Notes: generated from the letters alone by a model not told the origin. DNA of 40,966 nucleotides from Akkermansia muciniphila (GCA_945861765.1 CAMAWP010000021.1:1-40966), one strand, 5' to 3'. Positions 1-8,668 are shown, counted from the first letter of the stretch. Program-made: numbers and translations.

Positions 1-1
1 C

Positions 2-58
2 AGGGGCTGGAAAGAAACCTTCGCGCCCAAGAGCCCGGTGGCCAGTCCCAGCGGCTGA
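2..58 (+). CDS. Possible 3' end of an upstream gene (partial)
   Basis: An open frame enters from the left edge of the window and ends at a TGA at 56-58, giving 18 residues (ending KSPVASPSG). It could be the C-terminus of a gene lying mostly outside the window. With so few residues there is no family signal. The roughly 100 bases between this stop and the next gene show nothing I can assign. Confidence 0.2.
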   Translation, partial: RGWKETFAPKSPVASPSG

Positions 59-157
59 CTCCTGCCGCAATCCAAACCCGGCCCGTTCGTTCAATCGCGG
101 AACTCTCCGCTCCGCCGCCGGTGCCACACGGCTCCGCCGGACGGTTACATCCAATGC

Positions 158-637
158 TTGTTCATTCTCTCGCGGAACAGCTATTTCGATAATTGGAGAT
201 GGCCTGGAACTCTTATTGCGATTTTTGTCTGCAACATTCTCCTTGCCTGCACCGGTTGGGGGATCCTGCGCAGTTGTGCGAAAAAGATCCGGCGTGAGGC
301 AAACGTGAAAATGGAGGCCTCGCTGGAAGATGCCTCCCGTGAACTGCGCAAGATACAGGCGGCACCCAAGGAGACGACGAGTTGGCGTGATCTAGTGCCA
401 GTATTCCTTCAATGGCCGCGCAAGGGGAGCGCGGAGTCTGATGAACGGCGTGCCGCAACGGCGAAGTCAAAGGACCGGCACGAAAGTCTGCTGAAAATTC
501 AGAAGTTGATCGAAGATGAACGCCGCGGTGCTTATGCCCTCTTTTTCCAGGATCCCGCGTTTTTCGCAGTGCTTCTGCCCAGCAGCTTGTTCGGCATTCT
601 GGCAGTGCTGATTCGAACGCTTTTCGGAGGAATGTAG
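158..637 (+). CDS. Small membrane protein, function unknown
   Basis: This 159-residue protein has a hydrophobic segment near residues 17-40, a charged, probably helical middle (residues 44-120, rich in Lys, Arg and Glu), and a second hydrophobic segment near residues 135-156. It is therefore probably a two-pass membrane protein with a cytoplasmic or periplasmic coiled-coil-like middle. The frame begins with TTG at 158. An ATG four bases earlier is in another frame and closes quickly, so the TTG or an unseen start must be used. The alpha/beta-hydrolase gene begins 40 bases downstream on the same strand, so the two may be co-transcribed. I do not recognise the family. Confidence 0.5.
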   Translation: MFILSRNSYFDNWRWPGTLIAIFVCNILLACTGWGILRSCAKKIRREANVKMEASLEDASRELRKIQAAPKETTSWRDLVPVFLQWPRKGSAESDERRAATAKSKDRHESLLKIQKLIEDERRGAYALFFQDPAFFAVLLPSSLFGILAVLIRTLFGGM

Positions 638-677
638 CTTGCCCAGTGAACCACCTCACAATCCATAACTAACACCC

Positions 678-2291
678 ATGAACCCAAACCATCCCTACCA
701 TCCCATCATCTATGTGCGCGGTTTTGCCGCCACGCAGGGCGAAATCGAAGAAACCTGTGCGGATCCGTACATGGGGTTCAACCTAGGCTCGACCAAAGCG
801 CGCCAAATCTGGACGGGCGATTTGAAAAAGTTTTTCTTTGAATCGCCGATGGTTCGCCTCCAGACGGATCACGACTACCGCGACGTTTATTTTGAGGGCG
901 AAGACCTGGTCGCTTCGGATCGCGCGGACATCCCGCTTCCTTACAAGTCGGTCGTGATCTATCGCTACTACGATGAGGCTTCCGATGCCTTCAGCGACGG
1001 GAATACGCCGCCCATCCAGCACTTCGGCATTGGCCTGGGAAAGTTGATCCTGCAACTTCGTGACAAGATTTGCAGCAACCCCGAGAACGGCGTCGCGCCC
1101 AAAGATTTCCGCGTCTATCTAGTGGCCCATTCCATGGGGGGCTTGGTGTGCCGTTGCTTTCTTCAAAACCAGAAGCTCGGCGTGAATCCGGCAGAGGTGG
1201 TCCAACTGGGTGAAGCCCGCGGACTCGTGGACAAGGTTTTCACCTACGCCACACCGCACAACGGCATTGATTTGCGCATCGTGCGCAACGTTCCCGCCTG
1301 GGCCAGCTTCGGTGACTTGAATAATTTTAACCGCGATAAAATGGCCAATTACCTTGGCCTGCCAGTCGGCCAGAAAGACGTCTCGGATCTCGGGGATTTC
1401 CCGGCCGACCGCGTCTTCAACCTCGTCGGCACCAACCCCAATGATTACGTAGTCATGAAGGGCATCTCCGCCTGGGCGGCCGGCGACGCCAGTGACGGCC
1501 TGGTGCGAATCGATAACGCAACCACGCACGGGCGGGACGCAAACGGGCAAGAGATCGCGTCCCCACGCGCATTCGTTCATCGGAGCCATTCCGGCCACTA
1601 CGGCATCGTGAATTCGGAGGAAGGCTACCAAAACCTCACGCGGTTCCTTTTCGGCAACTTCCGCGTGGACGGAGTGCTGGATATCGACGAATTGATCCTG
1701 CCCAAGGAAGTTGATGAAGCGCTGGAGAAAATGTCGAACAAGGAACGGGAAAGTTTCAAGGCATCCTATCAGTTCGAGGTGGCGGTCAGCGTCCGCAACT
1801 GTCAGTGGCAGATGCATCGGCGCAACGTCCGCGAAAACTCCGCGATTTTCCGAACCTACGATAAACTCTTCCCACGGGGAGCGGATGGCGAGCGTAAACC
1901 GGATCGCAAGCAAAGCCCTCACTTGTTCTCCGCCTTCCTGGATCAGTCCAAAAGCGTCAAACGAACAAAATCTGTCAGCTTGGCATTTGACGTTTCGGTG
2001 CTGGTGCCGGATTACACGATCGACGGAGTGCTGTTCTTCAAACGTCACTACGAAGGTGGCTACATCTACAGCGAACAAATCATCGTCGAGGCGACACCGG
2101 ATGAAGCGGCACTTGGAGGCTGGCGCATCAACTACGGTTACCAGGACAACACACCTAACCTCGCGCGCAAGCTGGCTGAGACGCGTCCGCTACCGGGCGG
2201 GGGTGGCGTCGCCTTTGACATCGGGGTCATCCAAGACAAACGTCCCGGCATCAAGGCTACGCTCCGAGTCGAAGCCAGAGAGTGGGAGTAA
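678..2291 (+). CDS. Alpha/beta-hydrolase of the lipase/esterase type
   Basis: This 537-residue protein starts at the ATG at 678. The N-terminus has the typical opening strand of a lipase fold (PIIYVRGFAA, about residues 9-18). The nucleophile elbow is AHSMGG with Ser152 as probable catalytic serine, followed by a TPHNG motif near residue 190 that is common in PGAP1/lipase-like proteins. Candidate acid and histidine residues lie in SDGLVRID and in SHSGHYGIV (about residues 270-310). The last 170 residues do not resemble the catalytic fold and may be an accessory domain. No signal peptide is visible, so the enzyme is probably cytoplasmic. Its substrate cannot be predicted; lipid or ester hydrolysis is the family expectation. 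It follows a small membrane protein gene by 40 bases. Confidence 0.75.
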   Translation: MNPNHPYHPIIYVRGFAATQGEIEETCADPYMGFNLGSTKARQIWTGDLKKFFFESPMVRLQTDHDYRDVYFEGEDLVASDRADIPLPYKSVVIYRYYDEASDAFSDGNTPPIQHFGIGLGKLILQLRDKICSNPENGVAPKDFRVYLVAHSMGGLVCRCFLQNQKLGVNPAEVVQLGEARGLVDKVFTYATPHNGIDLRIVRNVPAWASFGDLNNFNRDKMANYLGLPVGQKDVSDLGDFPADRVFNLVGTNPNDYVVMKGISAWAAGDASDGLVRIDNATTHGRDANGQEIASPRAFVHRSHSGHYGIVNSEEGYQNLTRFLFGNFRVDGVLDIDELILPKEVDEALEKMSNKERESFKASYQFEVAVSVRNCQWQMHRRNVRENSAIFRTYDKLFPRGADGERKPDRKQSPHLFSAFLDQSKSVKRTKSVSLAFDVSVLVPDYTIDGVLFFKRHYEGGYIYSEQIIVEATPDEAALGGWRINYGYQDNTPNLARKLAETRPLPGGGGVAFDIGVIQDKRPGIKATLRVEAREWE

Positions 2292-2388
2292 AAAAGCACG
2301 CTTTCATCGCGGATCAATAAGTCGAGCTTTCGCGCGTCATCAATAGGCAGCGGTCGGAAACGAGCCAGTTCTGCATATTCGGAAACAG

Positions 2389-2486
2389 AAACGGGTCATC
2401 CCAGCAGATTCGCACATTTTCATCTGCTTCCATTGAGCGATTCGTGTCGCGTGGGAATCATCATTCCGATGCTTCAGTCTCCCTCC
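2389..2486. repeat. Direct repeat copy A flanking the UPF0175/PIN cassette
   Basis: The segment from the AAACGGGTCAT at 2389-2399 through CCCTCC at 2486 closely resembles 3663-3770 in the same orientation. The best-matching core is 2404-2486 against 3687-3770, roughly 85% identical by eye with one or two small gaps; shared words include ATTTTCAT, GCTTCCATT, AGCGATTCG and ATGCTTCAGT. The two copies lie on either side of the toxin-antitoxin pair. Neither copy encodes a recognisable protein. Confidence 0.75.
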
Positions 2487-2577
2487 CCGGAAAGCTTGAG
2501 CCAGACATCGCGGTAATCCTGTCCGGTCATGGTGGCGTCATCGGGCGCGGTGTTTTGCCGGGCCGCGATGCATCGCC

Positions 2578-3063
2578 TCATTCCCCGGCCAGTTGGAGCA
2601 CGCGGGCGCGCAGCGAGGGCGCGATCCAAAAGCCGGCTTCGGTCTGGAGCCGGTTCAACACGGGTTCCAGACGGTCCAAGGCGCCGCTGGCCTTGGCTTG
2701 GAGGAGGATGGCGAGCACCCCGAGAGGGCGCAGGCCCAATTGCATGGCCACGGCGTGGCCTCGCCGCTCATCCACCAAAATCGCGTCCGCCCGGATTTCC
2801 ACCGCCAGGGCCAGCGCGGCGCTTTCTCCGGAGTCAAGGCCGGCCGCCGTGCGGACCAGGGCAGGTACGACGGTGGCGGATTGCTGGCGCACCCAGGCCG
2901 GCAGGTTCAGTCCCGTAAATCGCGGAGCATGGACGGCCAACCGGTGGAACTCTGCGGCGACCTCCGGCGGCGTCACCACTTCGCGGAACAATCGGAGGAG
3001 AAGTTCAATCTGTCCCACCCGGCCGAGGTTCAGCAGCACCGATGTGTCGGCCACGACAATCAC
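2578..3063 (-). CDS. PIN-domain ribonuclease toxin (DUF3368 type)
   Basis: This 161-residue protein has a PIN-domain layout. It opens with VVADTSVLLNL (Asp6 as first metal ligand), has an acidic patch VTPPEVAAEF near residue 35, a GLDSGESAALALA helix near residues 75-87, and ILVDERRGH near residues 95-103 carrying the third acidic site. This arrangement is characteristic of DUF3368 PIN proteins, which are predicted RNA-cleaving toxins paired with UPF0175 antitoxins. The start is GTG at 3063, overlapping the TGA of the antitoxin gene upstream in a four-base GTGA junction, which indicates translational coupling. The RNA target is unknown. Confidence 0.8.
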   Translation of the reverse strand: MIVVADTSVLLNLGRVGQIELLLRLFREVVTPPEVAAEFHRLAVHAPRFTGLNLPAWVRQQSATVVPALVRTAAGLDSGESAALALAVEIRADAILVDERRGHAVAMQLGLRPLGVLAILLQAKASGALDRLEPVLNRLQTEAGFWIAPSLRARVLQLAGE

Positions 3064-3605
3064 TGCGGGAACAGGGTTCGCAGCGTGGCCAGATCGGCGG
3101 TCAATTCATCGTCGGTGCCGGCGGCCATCCCCCGTTCGCCCAGGGCGCGCTGGAACGTGAAGAAATCCACGCCGGCCAGTTCGGTGCCTGCTACTTTGCC
3201 CAGGCGGCCCCGGTCGTGAAGCGCGCAGGCCAGTTCCAGCCGCAGTTCAGCGGGAGAAAGGCCCGCACCAGCCGGAAGGCCGGGCAATTCGAGCACGAGG
3301 CCAGGATGAGGACCATTCGCTGCGGCTGGGTCGAACGGCTCATCGCCGGAGTCCGCTGCACCACGGGTTGGCGCGTCGCGCAAGGCGAGGAGATCCTGGT
3401 CCAGGTCGCTTTCGTCGTAATGCTGCGGGATGCGGCGGTCACGCAGCAGCGCCTGGAACTCGAACAAGCCCGTTTGCGCCACGTCGGCCGCCTGCACGAG
3501 GGTCAGCTTGCGCGCCCCATAAAGGGCCACGGCGAGCTCGCGCCTGACCTCCGGCTCCGTCATCCGCTGGAGCGCGGGGATGTGGTCCGGCAGTGTGATA
3601 ACCAT
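3060..3605 (-). CDS. Antitoxin with two fused UPF0175-like domains
   Basis: The 181-residue protein starts at ATG 3605 (MVITLPDHI). Residues 1-75 match the UPF0175 pattern: a short strand, then REL..ALYGARKLTLVQAADVAQTGLFEFQALLRDRRI and a YDESDLDQDLLAL tail. Residues 90-181 repeat the same plan more divergently: LVLELPGLP, then LRLELACALHDRGRLGKVAGTELAGVDFFTFQRALGERGM and TDDELTADLATL. UPF0175 antitoxins are usually single-domain proteins of about 80-95 residues, so this one is a tandem duplication-fusion. An upstream in-frame ATG at 3716 would add 37 residues, but those come from the flanking direct repeat and look non-coding. The gene overlaps the PIN toxin gene by four bases. Confidence 0.8.
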   Translation of the reverse strand: MVITLPDHIPALQRMTEPEVRRELAVALYGARKLTLVQAADVAQTGLFEFQALLRDRRIPQHYDESDLDQDLLALRDAPTRGAADSGDEPFDPAAANGPHPGLVLELPGLPAGAGLSPAELRLELACALHDRGRLGKVAGTELAGVDFFTFQRALGERGMAAGTDDELTADLATLRTLFPQ

Positions 3606-3662
3606 GCCGGGACTGTAACCGCACGACGAACCAATTGCCAAGTCTGATGCGAGAGGAGGCTG

Positions 3663-3770
3663 AAACGGGTCATGAAATAGGTTGCCGCAGACTCGCATAT
3701 TTTCATCCGCTTCCATTAAGCGATTCGCGGTCGTGCGGGAATCTTCCTTCCAATGCTTCAGTTTCCCTCC
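3663..3770. repeat. Direct repeat copy B flanking the UPF0175/PIN cassette
   Basis: This is the second copy of the imperfect direct repeat described at 2389-2486, same orientation. Read leftward it sits immediately upstream of the antitoxin gene, and read in that direction both copies contain an ATGGAAGC-GATGAAAAT-TGCGA-TCTGC block. Such a dispersed block could be a recombination site, a mobile-element remnant or a conserved regulatory leader. Confidence 0.75.
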
Positions 3771-3894
3771 CTTGAAACGCCAAGCACGCCCGCCTGCTCC
3801 GGCTGCTACCGGCGCAGTGAAAGGTACCCATTGGGTTTCTTTTTCTCCCCCGCTGGAGTTCTGCGCAATCCACGGCGCTCAAAAATATCATGGT

Positions 3895-3922
3895 TAGCCG
3901 GTTCTCACGCGAGAACCGGCTA
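3895..3922. repeat. Perfect 12-bp-stem hairpin
   Basis: TAGCCGGTTCTC (3895-3906) pairs perfectly with GAGAACCGGCTA (3911-3922) across a four-base loop, ACGC. Neither flank has an adjacent T-run, so it is a poor intrinsic terminator. A small REP-like palindrome is an alternative. Confidence 0.6.
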
Positions 3923-4097
3923 GAGCCAAATGCTATTCGGTAATTCTCGCGACGGCGGTTCCAGGAGAAAGAATCCGGCCGGTGTGGGAGGAAAAGCCGT
4001 GCCAGAAGTCAGAGCGGGATTGTCTCGTTTCATGGGCCTCGGAAGTTCTGACCCGACGAGAAACAAGCGTGACATTGACCCTCTCTCACGGAAGAAT

Positions 4098-4805
4098 ATG
4101 TCCATGCGACCAACACTGCTCATTGCACTGGCTGTTTTCACATCCCTCGGTTTGCTCGGAGCCGACAATGGCGAACTGGGTGGCAAAGAGAAACCCGACG
4201 GTTGGAAAGCGCTGTTCAACGGCAAAGACCTCAAGGGCTGGCGGCTTTATAAGAGTCAGGCCCCGCCGGGCTCTGGTTGGAAGGTAGAGGACGGCATCGT
4301 GAAGAAGATGGCCCGCATCCGCGGCGGCGATATTATTACGGAAGAGCAATTCGGCGATTTCGAACTCTCTTGGGAATGGCGCATTTCCCCTGCCGGCAAC
4401 AACGGCGTTAAATACCTCGTCACCGAGAGCCGCACCTCAGCCCCCGGACCCGAATACCAGATGATCGATGACGACAGGCATCCTGATGGCAAGTCCGGCC
4501 CGAAGCGCCAGACCGCGTCTCTCTACGACATACTGCCTCCAACGAAAGACAGACCGATAAAACCCGTGGGCGAATGGAATACATCAGGAGTGATCATTCG
4601 CGGGTCGCACGTCGAGCACTGGCTCAACGGCGCTAAGGTCCTCGAATACGAACTCGGCGGCGAAGCTCTGAAGCAAGGAATCGCGCTCAGCAAGTTCAAA
4701 AAAGTTTCGGGTTTCGGCGACAAAATCAAAGGTCATATCATGCTCACGGATCACGGCGACGAGTGCGCGTTCCGCAACATGAAGATCCGCGAAATCTCCC
4801 ACTAA
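4098..4805 (+). CDS. Exported DUF1080 protein (3-keto-disaccharide hydrolase-like)
   Basis: This 235-residue protein starts at ATG 4098, with GGAAG a few bases upstream as a possible ribosome site; longer in-frame upstream reading looks non-coding. Residues 1-22 form a signal peptide ending near LLGADN. The rest is the DUF1080 concanavalin-like fold: GWKALFNGKDLKGWR near residues 33-47, WKVEDGIV, FGDFELSWEWRIS, GNNGVKYLV, PGPEYQMIDD, ASLYDILPP, the WN(T)SGVIIRGSHVEHWLNG segment and a final RNMKIREI strand. DUF1080 proteins are abundant in Verrucomicrobia and Planctomycetes, and some hydrolyse 3-keto-glycosides. Exact substrate is not predictable. Convergent with the SMP-30 gene. Confidence 0.85.
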   Translation: MSMRPTLLIALAVFTSLGLLGADNGELGGKEKPDGWKALFNGKDLKGWRLYKSQAPPGSGWKVEDGIVKKMARIRGGDIITEEQFGDFELSWEWRISPAGNNGVKYLVTESRTSAPGPEYQMIDDDRHPDGKSGPKRQTASLYDILPPTKDRPIKPVGEWNTSGVIIRGSHVEHWLNGAKVLEYELGGEALKQGIALSKFKKVSGFGDKIKGHIMLTDHGDECAFRNMKIREISH

Positions 4806-4840
4806 AATCAGCCCACCTTTGCTCTGCGGTCGCTGTGAAC

Positions 4841-5776
4841 TCACTCCGGCCGCGAGCGTTGCCATTCCAGACCAGGGCGATCGACTCGGAACTGAACAAG
4901 GCGGCGGTGCTTCACCTCGGTGACATAGGCTGTCCGGCCATCCGGACCGCCGAAGCAGATGTTGGTCGGCATAGCTCCCATCACGTCGATCTCCCGGATG
5001 ATTTCTCCCTTCGGCGAAAGCTTCACGACGGTCCCTTTCCCATGCCTTGTGATGTAGAGATTTCCATCGACATCGCATCGCATGCCATCGAATCCGTGGT
5101 CATCGAATTTTTTCACGAGGCGTTTGTTGGTTAAACTCCCATCCGCCGCAATCGTGAATGCCCAAACATTACGCTGCACGCTTTCGTTCACGTAGAGAGT
5201 CTTGCCATCAGGGCTCACCTCAATGCCGTTGGTCGTCCCCATCTTCTCGGCAACACGTTTGACGGTCCCATCCTTATCGATTCGCCAGAGCTGCCCCGTC
5301 CCCTCCTTCCAGTTCGGATCGCTTGCGTAGAGCGTGCCTTCGGCAGCCATGGCCAGATCGTTCGGCTGGTTCATCTGATCGCCGTGCGCGAAAACTGTAA
5401 TCGCTCGTGTCGCGGGATCGATCCGCAGCACGTTGTGCCCAACATAATCCGCGACGAACATGATCCCCTTTCGATCAAAGCGAATTCCGTTGCCGACGCT
5501 CACACCCGGCAACTCCACGTAGATCGTGGCTTTGCCATCCGGCGACACTTTGCCGATGGTCTGCTGCCGCGTGAAATTCACGGCGAAGATATTTCCCCGC
5601 GCATCGCAAGCCGGACCTTCGATTCCTTCGGTGAACGAGTTCTCTTCAGTGAACGGCGTCGCGTAAAAAAGAGCTTCGCTTGTGGCAGCGGCAACGATGT
5701 TAATACATCCGAAAACGCTGGCGACTGCTGTGAACACAATGAGTTTCTGAGTGCGAGAACGAAGTGTGGATTTCAT
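4841..5776 (-). CDS. Exported SMP-30/gluconolactonase-like beta-propeller
   Basis: This 311-residue protein starts at ATG 5776, preceded by AGGA as ribosome site; an upstream in-frame start would add an implausible leader. A signal peptide spans about residues 1-30. The body is a six-bladed SMP-30/LRE-type propeller with EGIEGPACDARGNIFAVNF carrying the first metal-ligand Glu, NGIRFDRKGIMFVADY, QPNDLAMAAEGTLYASDP, TNGIEVSPDGKTLYVNES and GFDGMRCDVDGNLYITRHG, matching the Glu/Asn/Asp metal-site pattern of lactonases. A periplasmic sugar-lactone hydrolase is the family expectation. The gene faces the DUF1080 gene tail to tail (35 bases between) and is divergent from the Tat-exported protein. Confidence 0.85.
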   Translation of the reverse strand: MKSTLRSRTQKLIVFTAVASVFGCINIVAAATSEALFYATPFTEENSFTEGIEGPACDARGNIFAVNFTRQQTIGKVSPDGKATIYVELPGVSVGNGIRFDRKGIMFVADYVGHNVLRIDPATRAITVFAHGDQMNQPNDLAMAAEGTLYASDPNWKEGTGQLWRIDKDGTVKRVAEKMGTTNGIEVSPDGKTLYVNESVQRNVWAFTIAADGSLTNKRLVKKFDDHGFDGMRCDVDGNLYITRHGKGTVVKLSPKGEIIREIDVMGAMPTNICFGGPDGRTAYVTEVKHRRLVQFRVDRPGLEWQRSRPE

Positions 5777-6041
5777 TTTTCCTAAGTTCCCCGAAACTCT
5801 GTGCGATGGCAAATCCCAAAAACTTCTGAGCCAACTCCTGCACAGTTCACATTGCGAACGTCGGCTCCATTGCCTTTTCATGGTTCCAGAAGATCAATCT
5901 TTCACAACCGACGGAATTCTCTTTTCGAAGCTAGCGCTCCAGACCAGTGGACGTTCGGTGAAATAGAAGGTTGCTCCGATCCGCCGGTCGGCGTATGAGT
6001 GGAGCATGGCCCCGCAATTCATCTGAAAGGATATTCGTTCC

Positions 6042-7598
6042 ATGAAACCAACACGCACACGTCGAGAGTTTTTGTCTGATGTAGGTCGAGGGATGTTGGT
6101 TGCCACGGTTGGCTACGAGGTCGCCAGCGAACTGGGAATGGCTTCTGCCTTGGCCGAGGAGGCTGAGCTTTCATTTGGCTCGCTGGAACCACTGGTCTGC
6201 CTCATGCAGGAAACGCCGGTCAACCGCCTCTTGCCCGCTTTGGCAGAGCAACTGCGATCCGGAACGGATTTGCGGCGATTGGTCGCGGCCGCCGCGCTGG
6301 CGAATGCGCGCACCTTTGGCGGGGAGGATTATGTCGGGTTCCACACCATGATGGCGCTGGCTCCCGCGTTGCACATGGCAAACGAGCTTCCGACCGAATT
6401 GCGCCCGTTGCCTGTCTTCAAGGTGCTTTATCGAAATACCAACCGCATTCAGGAACGCGGAGGCCGCAAAGAAGAAGTGTTGCACCTCGTCAAACCATCC
6501 CTGATTTCCAAAGATCGCTCGTGCGGTGAAATATTGCGCGAGGCGGTTCGAACCAAGAATGTCATTCTGGCGGAACAAACCCTGACGGCGCTCGCTCAGC
6601 GCTCTCCGGACGACGCCTTCAATGATGTGCTGTTTGCCGTGCAGGACAACACGGAGGTTCATCGGGTTGTCTTGCCTTATCGCGCGTGGGATTTGTTGGG
6701 CTTGATCGGCAAGGAGCAGGCGGACACGTTGCTACGTCAGTCCGTCCGGTATTGCGTCAAGGCCGAGTCATGGAACCGCACTGCGACTTGGGACGAGCCG
6801 CGAACCCTCTTGCCCAAACTACTCGACGCTCACAAATTGCTCGGGCGTTCACCAGGCGAACGAAAAGTGGATGATACCTGGGTTGAGCAAATGAGCCAGA
6901 CAATTTTCCGGTCAACGCCTCAACAAGCTGCCGAAGCTGCGGCGGCCGCGCTGGCGGAAGGAATCGCGCCGGCCGACGTGGGCGAAGCGATGACACTGGC
7001 CGCCAATCAATTGGTCTTGCGCGACATGGGCCGAACAGCTCGCGATGAGGTGCCGGGCAAGCCGCTGGGAAGCGTGCATGGCGATTCCATCGGCGTCCAT
7101 GCGTGCGATTCTGCCAACGCTTGGCGCAACATCGCTCGCGTGAGCAATTCGCGGAATTGCTTTGCGAGCCTCATCCTCGGCGCTTATCAGGTGGCCATGG
7201 ACCGAACGGCCCGCGGCGGTGATTTTCTCAACTGGCAACCTTTGCCCATCGCACGGCATCTCGCCGAAATCAAAGCAACCGATTCCGAAGGGTTGTTGCG
7301 TGAAGCCGACGAGGCCATCCGAGGAAATCTTCAAGCGAAAGCTGGCGCGGTCATTCAGCGCTACGGTGAGTTAAATTTCTCTCCCCGCTCAATGTTCGAT
7401 TTATTGCTGCGTTACGCCATAAGTGAGGATGGGGCGCTTCACGCGGAGAAATTCTATCGCACTGTTTCGGAAGAGTTTCTCGCGGCCAGGGCCGCGTTCC
7501 GCTGGCGTCATGTCGTGGCGCTGGCCCGAGTGACCGCCAGCGAGTTTGGCCGTCCAGCGGCAGGCATCGCTGAAGCGCGTGCTTTGCTGAATGTTTGA
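6042..7598 (+). CDS. Tat-exported protein of unknown function
   Basis: This 518-residue protein begins at ATG 6042 with a twin-arginine signal (TRREFLSDVGRG, residues 5-16) followed by a weak hydrophobic stretch and ALAEE. The remainder is rich in Ala and Leu and probably alpha-helical. Two histidine-containing segments stand out: YVGFHTMMALAPALHMANEL near residue 105 and SVHGDSIGVHACDSANAWR near residue 345. These could bind a metal or substrate, but I do not recognise the family. The Tat signal implies that it folds, possibly with a cofactor, before export. A GAAAGGA sequence a short distance upstream of the ATG supports the start. Confidence 0.7.
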   Translation: MKPTRTRREFLSDVGRGMLVATVGYEVASELGMASALAEEAELSFGSLEPLVCLMQETPVNRLLPALAEQLRSGTDLRRLVAAAALANARTFGGEDYVGFHTMMALAPALHMANELPTELRPLPVFKVLYRNTNRIQERGGRKEEVLHLVKPSLISKDRSCGEILREAVRTKNVILAEQTLTALAQRSPDDAFNDVLFAVQDNTEVHRVVLPYRAWDLLGLIGKEQADTLLRQSVRYCVKAESWNRTATWDEPRTLLPKLLDAHKLLGRSPGERKVDDTWVEQMSQTIFRSTPQQAAEAAAAALAEGIAPADVGEAMTLAANQLVLRDMGRTARDEVPGKPLGSVHGDSIGVHACDSANAWRNIARVSNSRNCFASLILGAYQVAMDRTARGGDFLNWQPLPIARHLAEIKATDSEGLLREADEAIRGNLQAKAGAVIQRYGELNFSPRSMFDLLLRYAISEDGALHAEKFYRTVSEEFLAARAAFRWRHVVALARVTASEFGRPAAGIAEARALLNV

Positions 7599-7829
7599 AC
7601 ACGAGATGAGTGTGCCAGCACCCCGAACATTGAAACCTGCCACAAGGCAGAGTACTTGGTGTGTTTGGGGCCCGAAGGAAAACCCAAAGCCCTATCGCGC
7701 GCGCTGCCGCACTCGCGGGAGGCTGTCTCAAACGCTGCGGCTTTTAACCATGAACAAGCAAACCTTGGTAAGTCTCCTCTTGAGAACCTCGTATCGACGA
7801 TACTCAAAAATCCTGTTACATCATCTGCT

Positions 7830-8660
7830 ATGAACCGCACTGATCATCGCGCTTCAAAACGCATTTCCAAGAACGCGCAGGGATTCACCCTTATCGAATT
7901 GCTCGTCGTGATCGCCATCATCGCGATTCTGGCTGGGATGTTGTTGCCTGCCCTGGCGAAGTCCAAAACCAAGGCGCAAGGAATCGCGTGCCTCAACAAT
8001 GGCCGCCAAATGATGCTGGCGTGGAAGCTCTACCTCGATGACAGCCAGGACAACGTGCCTCAGTCCTACGGGCCTAGTGAGTGGGTCCACGGCTCCCTGG
8101 ACTTCAATGGCGCCAATAAGAGCAACTGGGATCTCAATCAGGACACTACGAAAAGTCTCCTCTGGCCCTATTGCGGCAACAGCGCTGGAATTTGGAAATG
8201 TCCTGCCGACAAGAGCACCGTGAAGAACGGCGGCGTGACTTATTCTCGTGTTCGCAGCATTGCTATGAACGCTTGGTTTAACTCGACCGATGTCGCGGGG
8301 TTCGGCAGTGGCTATCGAATCTACAAGAAGATGAGCGATCTCGTTGACCCCGGCCCCACCATGACATGGGTGTTCTTGGATGAAAGAGAAGACAGCATCA
8401 ATGACGGCGAAATGGTGGTGGGAATGGATGGCTATCCGGACAAGCCTCAGCAATGGAAAATCGTCGATTTCCCAGCCAGTTACCATGGCGGCTCTGGAGG
8501 ATTATCCTTCGCTGATGGCCACTCCGAAATCAAGAAATGGAAAGATCCGCGCACAATGCCTGTGCTGAAGAAAGGGCAATCGCTTTCGTTGAATGTTCCT
8601 TCGCCAAACAACCAGGACATGCTTTGGATGATGCAACGATCCACTCGGAAGCCTAATTAA
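7830..8660 (+). CDS. Pseudopilin-like protein with prepilin N-terminus and H-X9-DG tail
   Basis: This 276-residue protein starts at ATG 7830. After a basic leader ending in Gly comes the type IV prepilin signature [14 protein letters not shown] (about residues 18-31), so a prepilin peptidase should cut after the Gly and methylate the Phe. The central part has the CPADKS segment usual in this family, and the end carries YHGGSGGLSFADGHSEIKKW, the H-X9-DG region. Such proteins form a large expanded family in Verrucomicrobia, Planctomycetes and Lentisphaerae and are thought to be type II secretion or pilus-like minor subunits. A close paralogue is encoded at 23877-24698, and the processing enzyme at 21467-22624. 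Only eight bases separate it from the next gene. Confidence 0.85.
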   Translation: MNRTDHRASKRISKNAQGFTLIELLVVIAIIAILAGMLLPALAKSKTKAQGIACLNNGRQMMLAWKLYLDDSQDNVPQSYGPSEWVHGSLDFNGANKSNWDLNQDTTKSLLWPYCGNSAGIWKCPADKSTVKNGGVTYSRVRSIAMNAWFNSTDVAGFGSGYRIYKKMSDLVDPGPTMTWVFLDEREDSINDGEMVVGMDGYPDKPQQWKIVDFPASYHGGSGGLSFADGHSEIKKWKDPRTMPVLKKGQSLSLNVPSPNNQDMLWMMQRSTRKPN

Positions 8661-8668
8661 TAAATACC

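Larger units (their letters stand above)
3606..4097. other. 492-base region without a confident gene
   Basis: This stretch between the antitoxin start and the DUF1080 gene holds direct repeat copy B and a strong hairpin at 3895-3922. Short open frames on both strands do not resemble known proteins and overlap the repeat. The antitoxin promoter should lie in the left part, read leftward, and the DUF1080 promoter in the right part, but I cannot point to convincing -35/-10 boxes. Confidence 0.6.

Noticed and set aside
1119-2078. 319-residue open frame on the minus strand opposite the alpha/beta-hydrolase
   Set aside because: Antisense to an intact hydrolase motif set and lacking any family resemblance.
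2444-3160. 238-residue plus-strand frame opposite the PIN toxin
   Set aside because: The minus strand encodes a convincing PIN toxin with a four-base overlap to its antitoxin; the plus frame is Arg- and Ser-rich with no motif.
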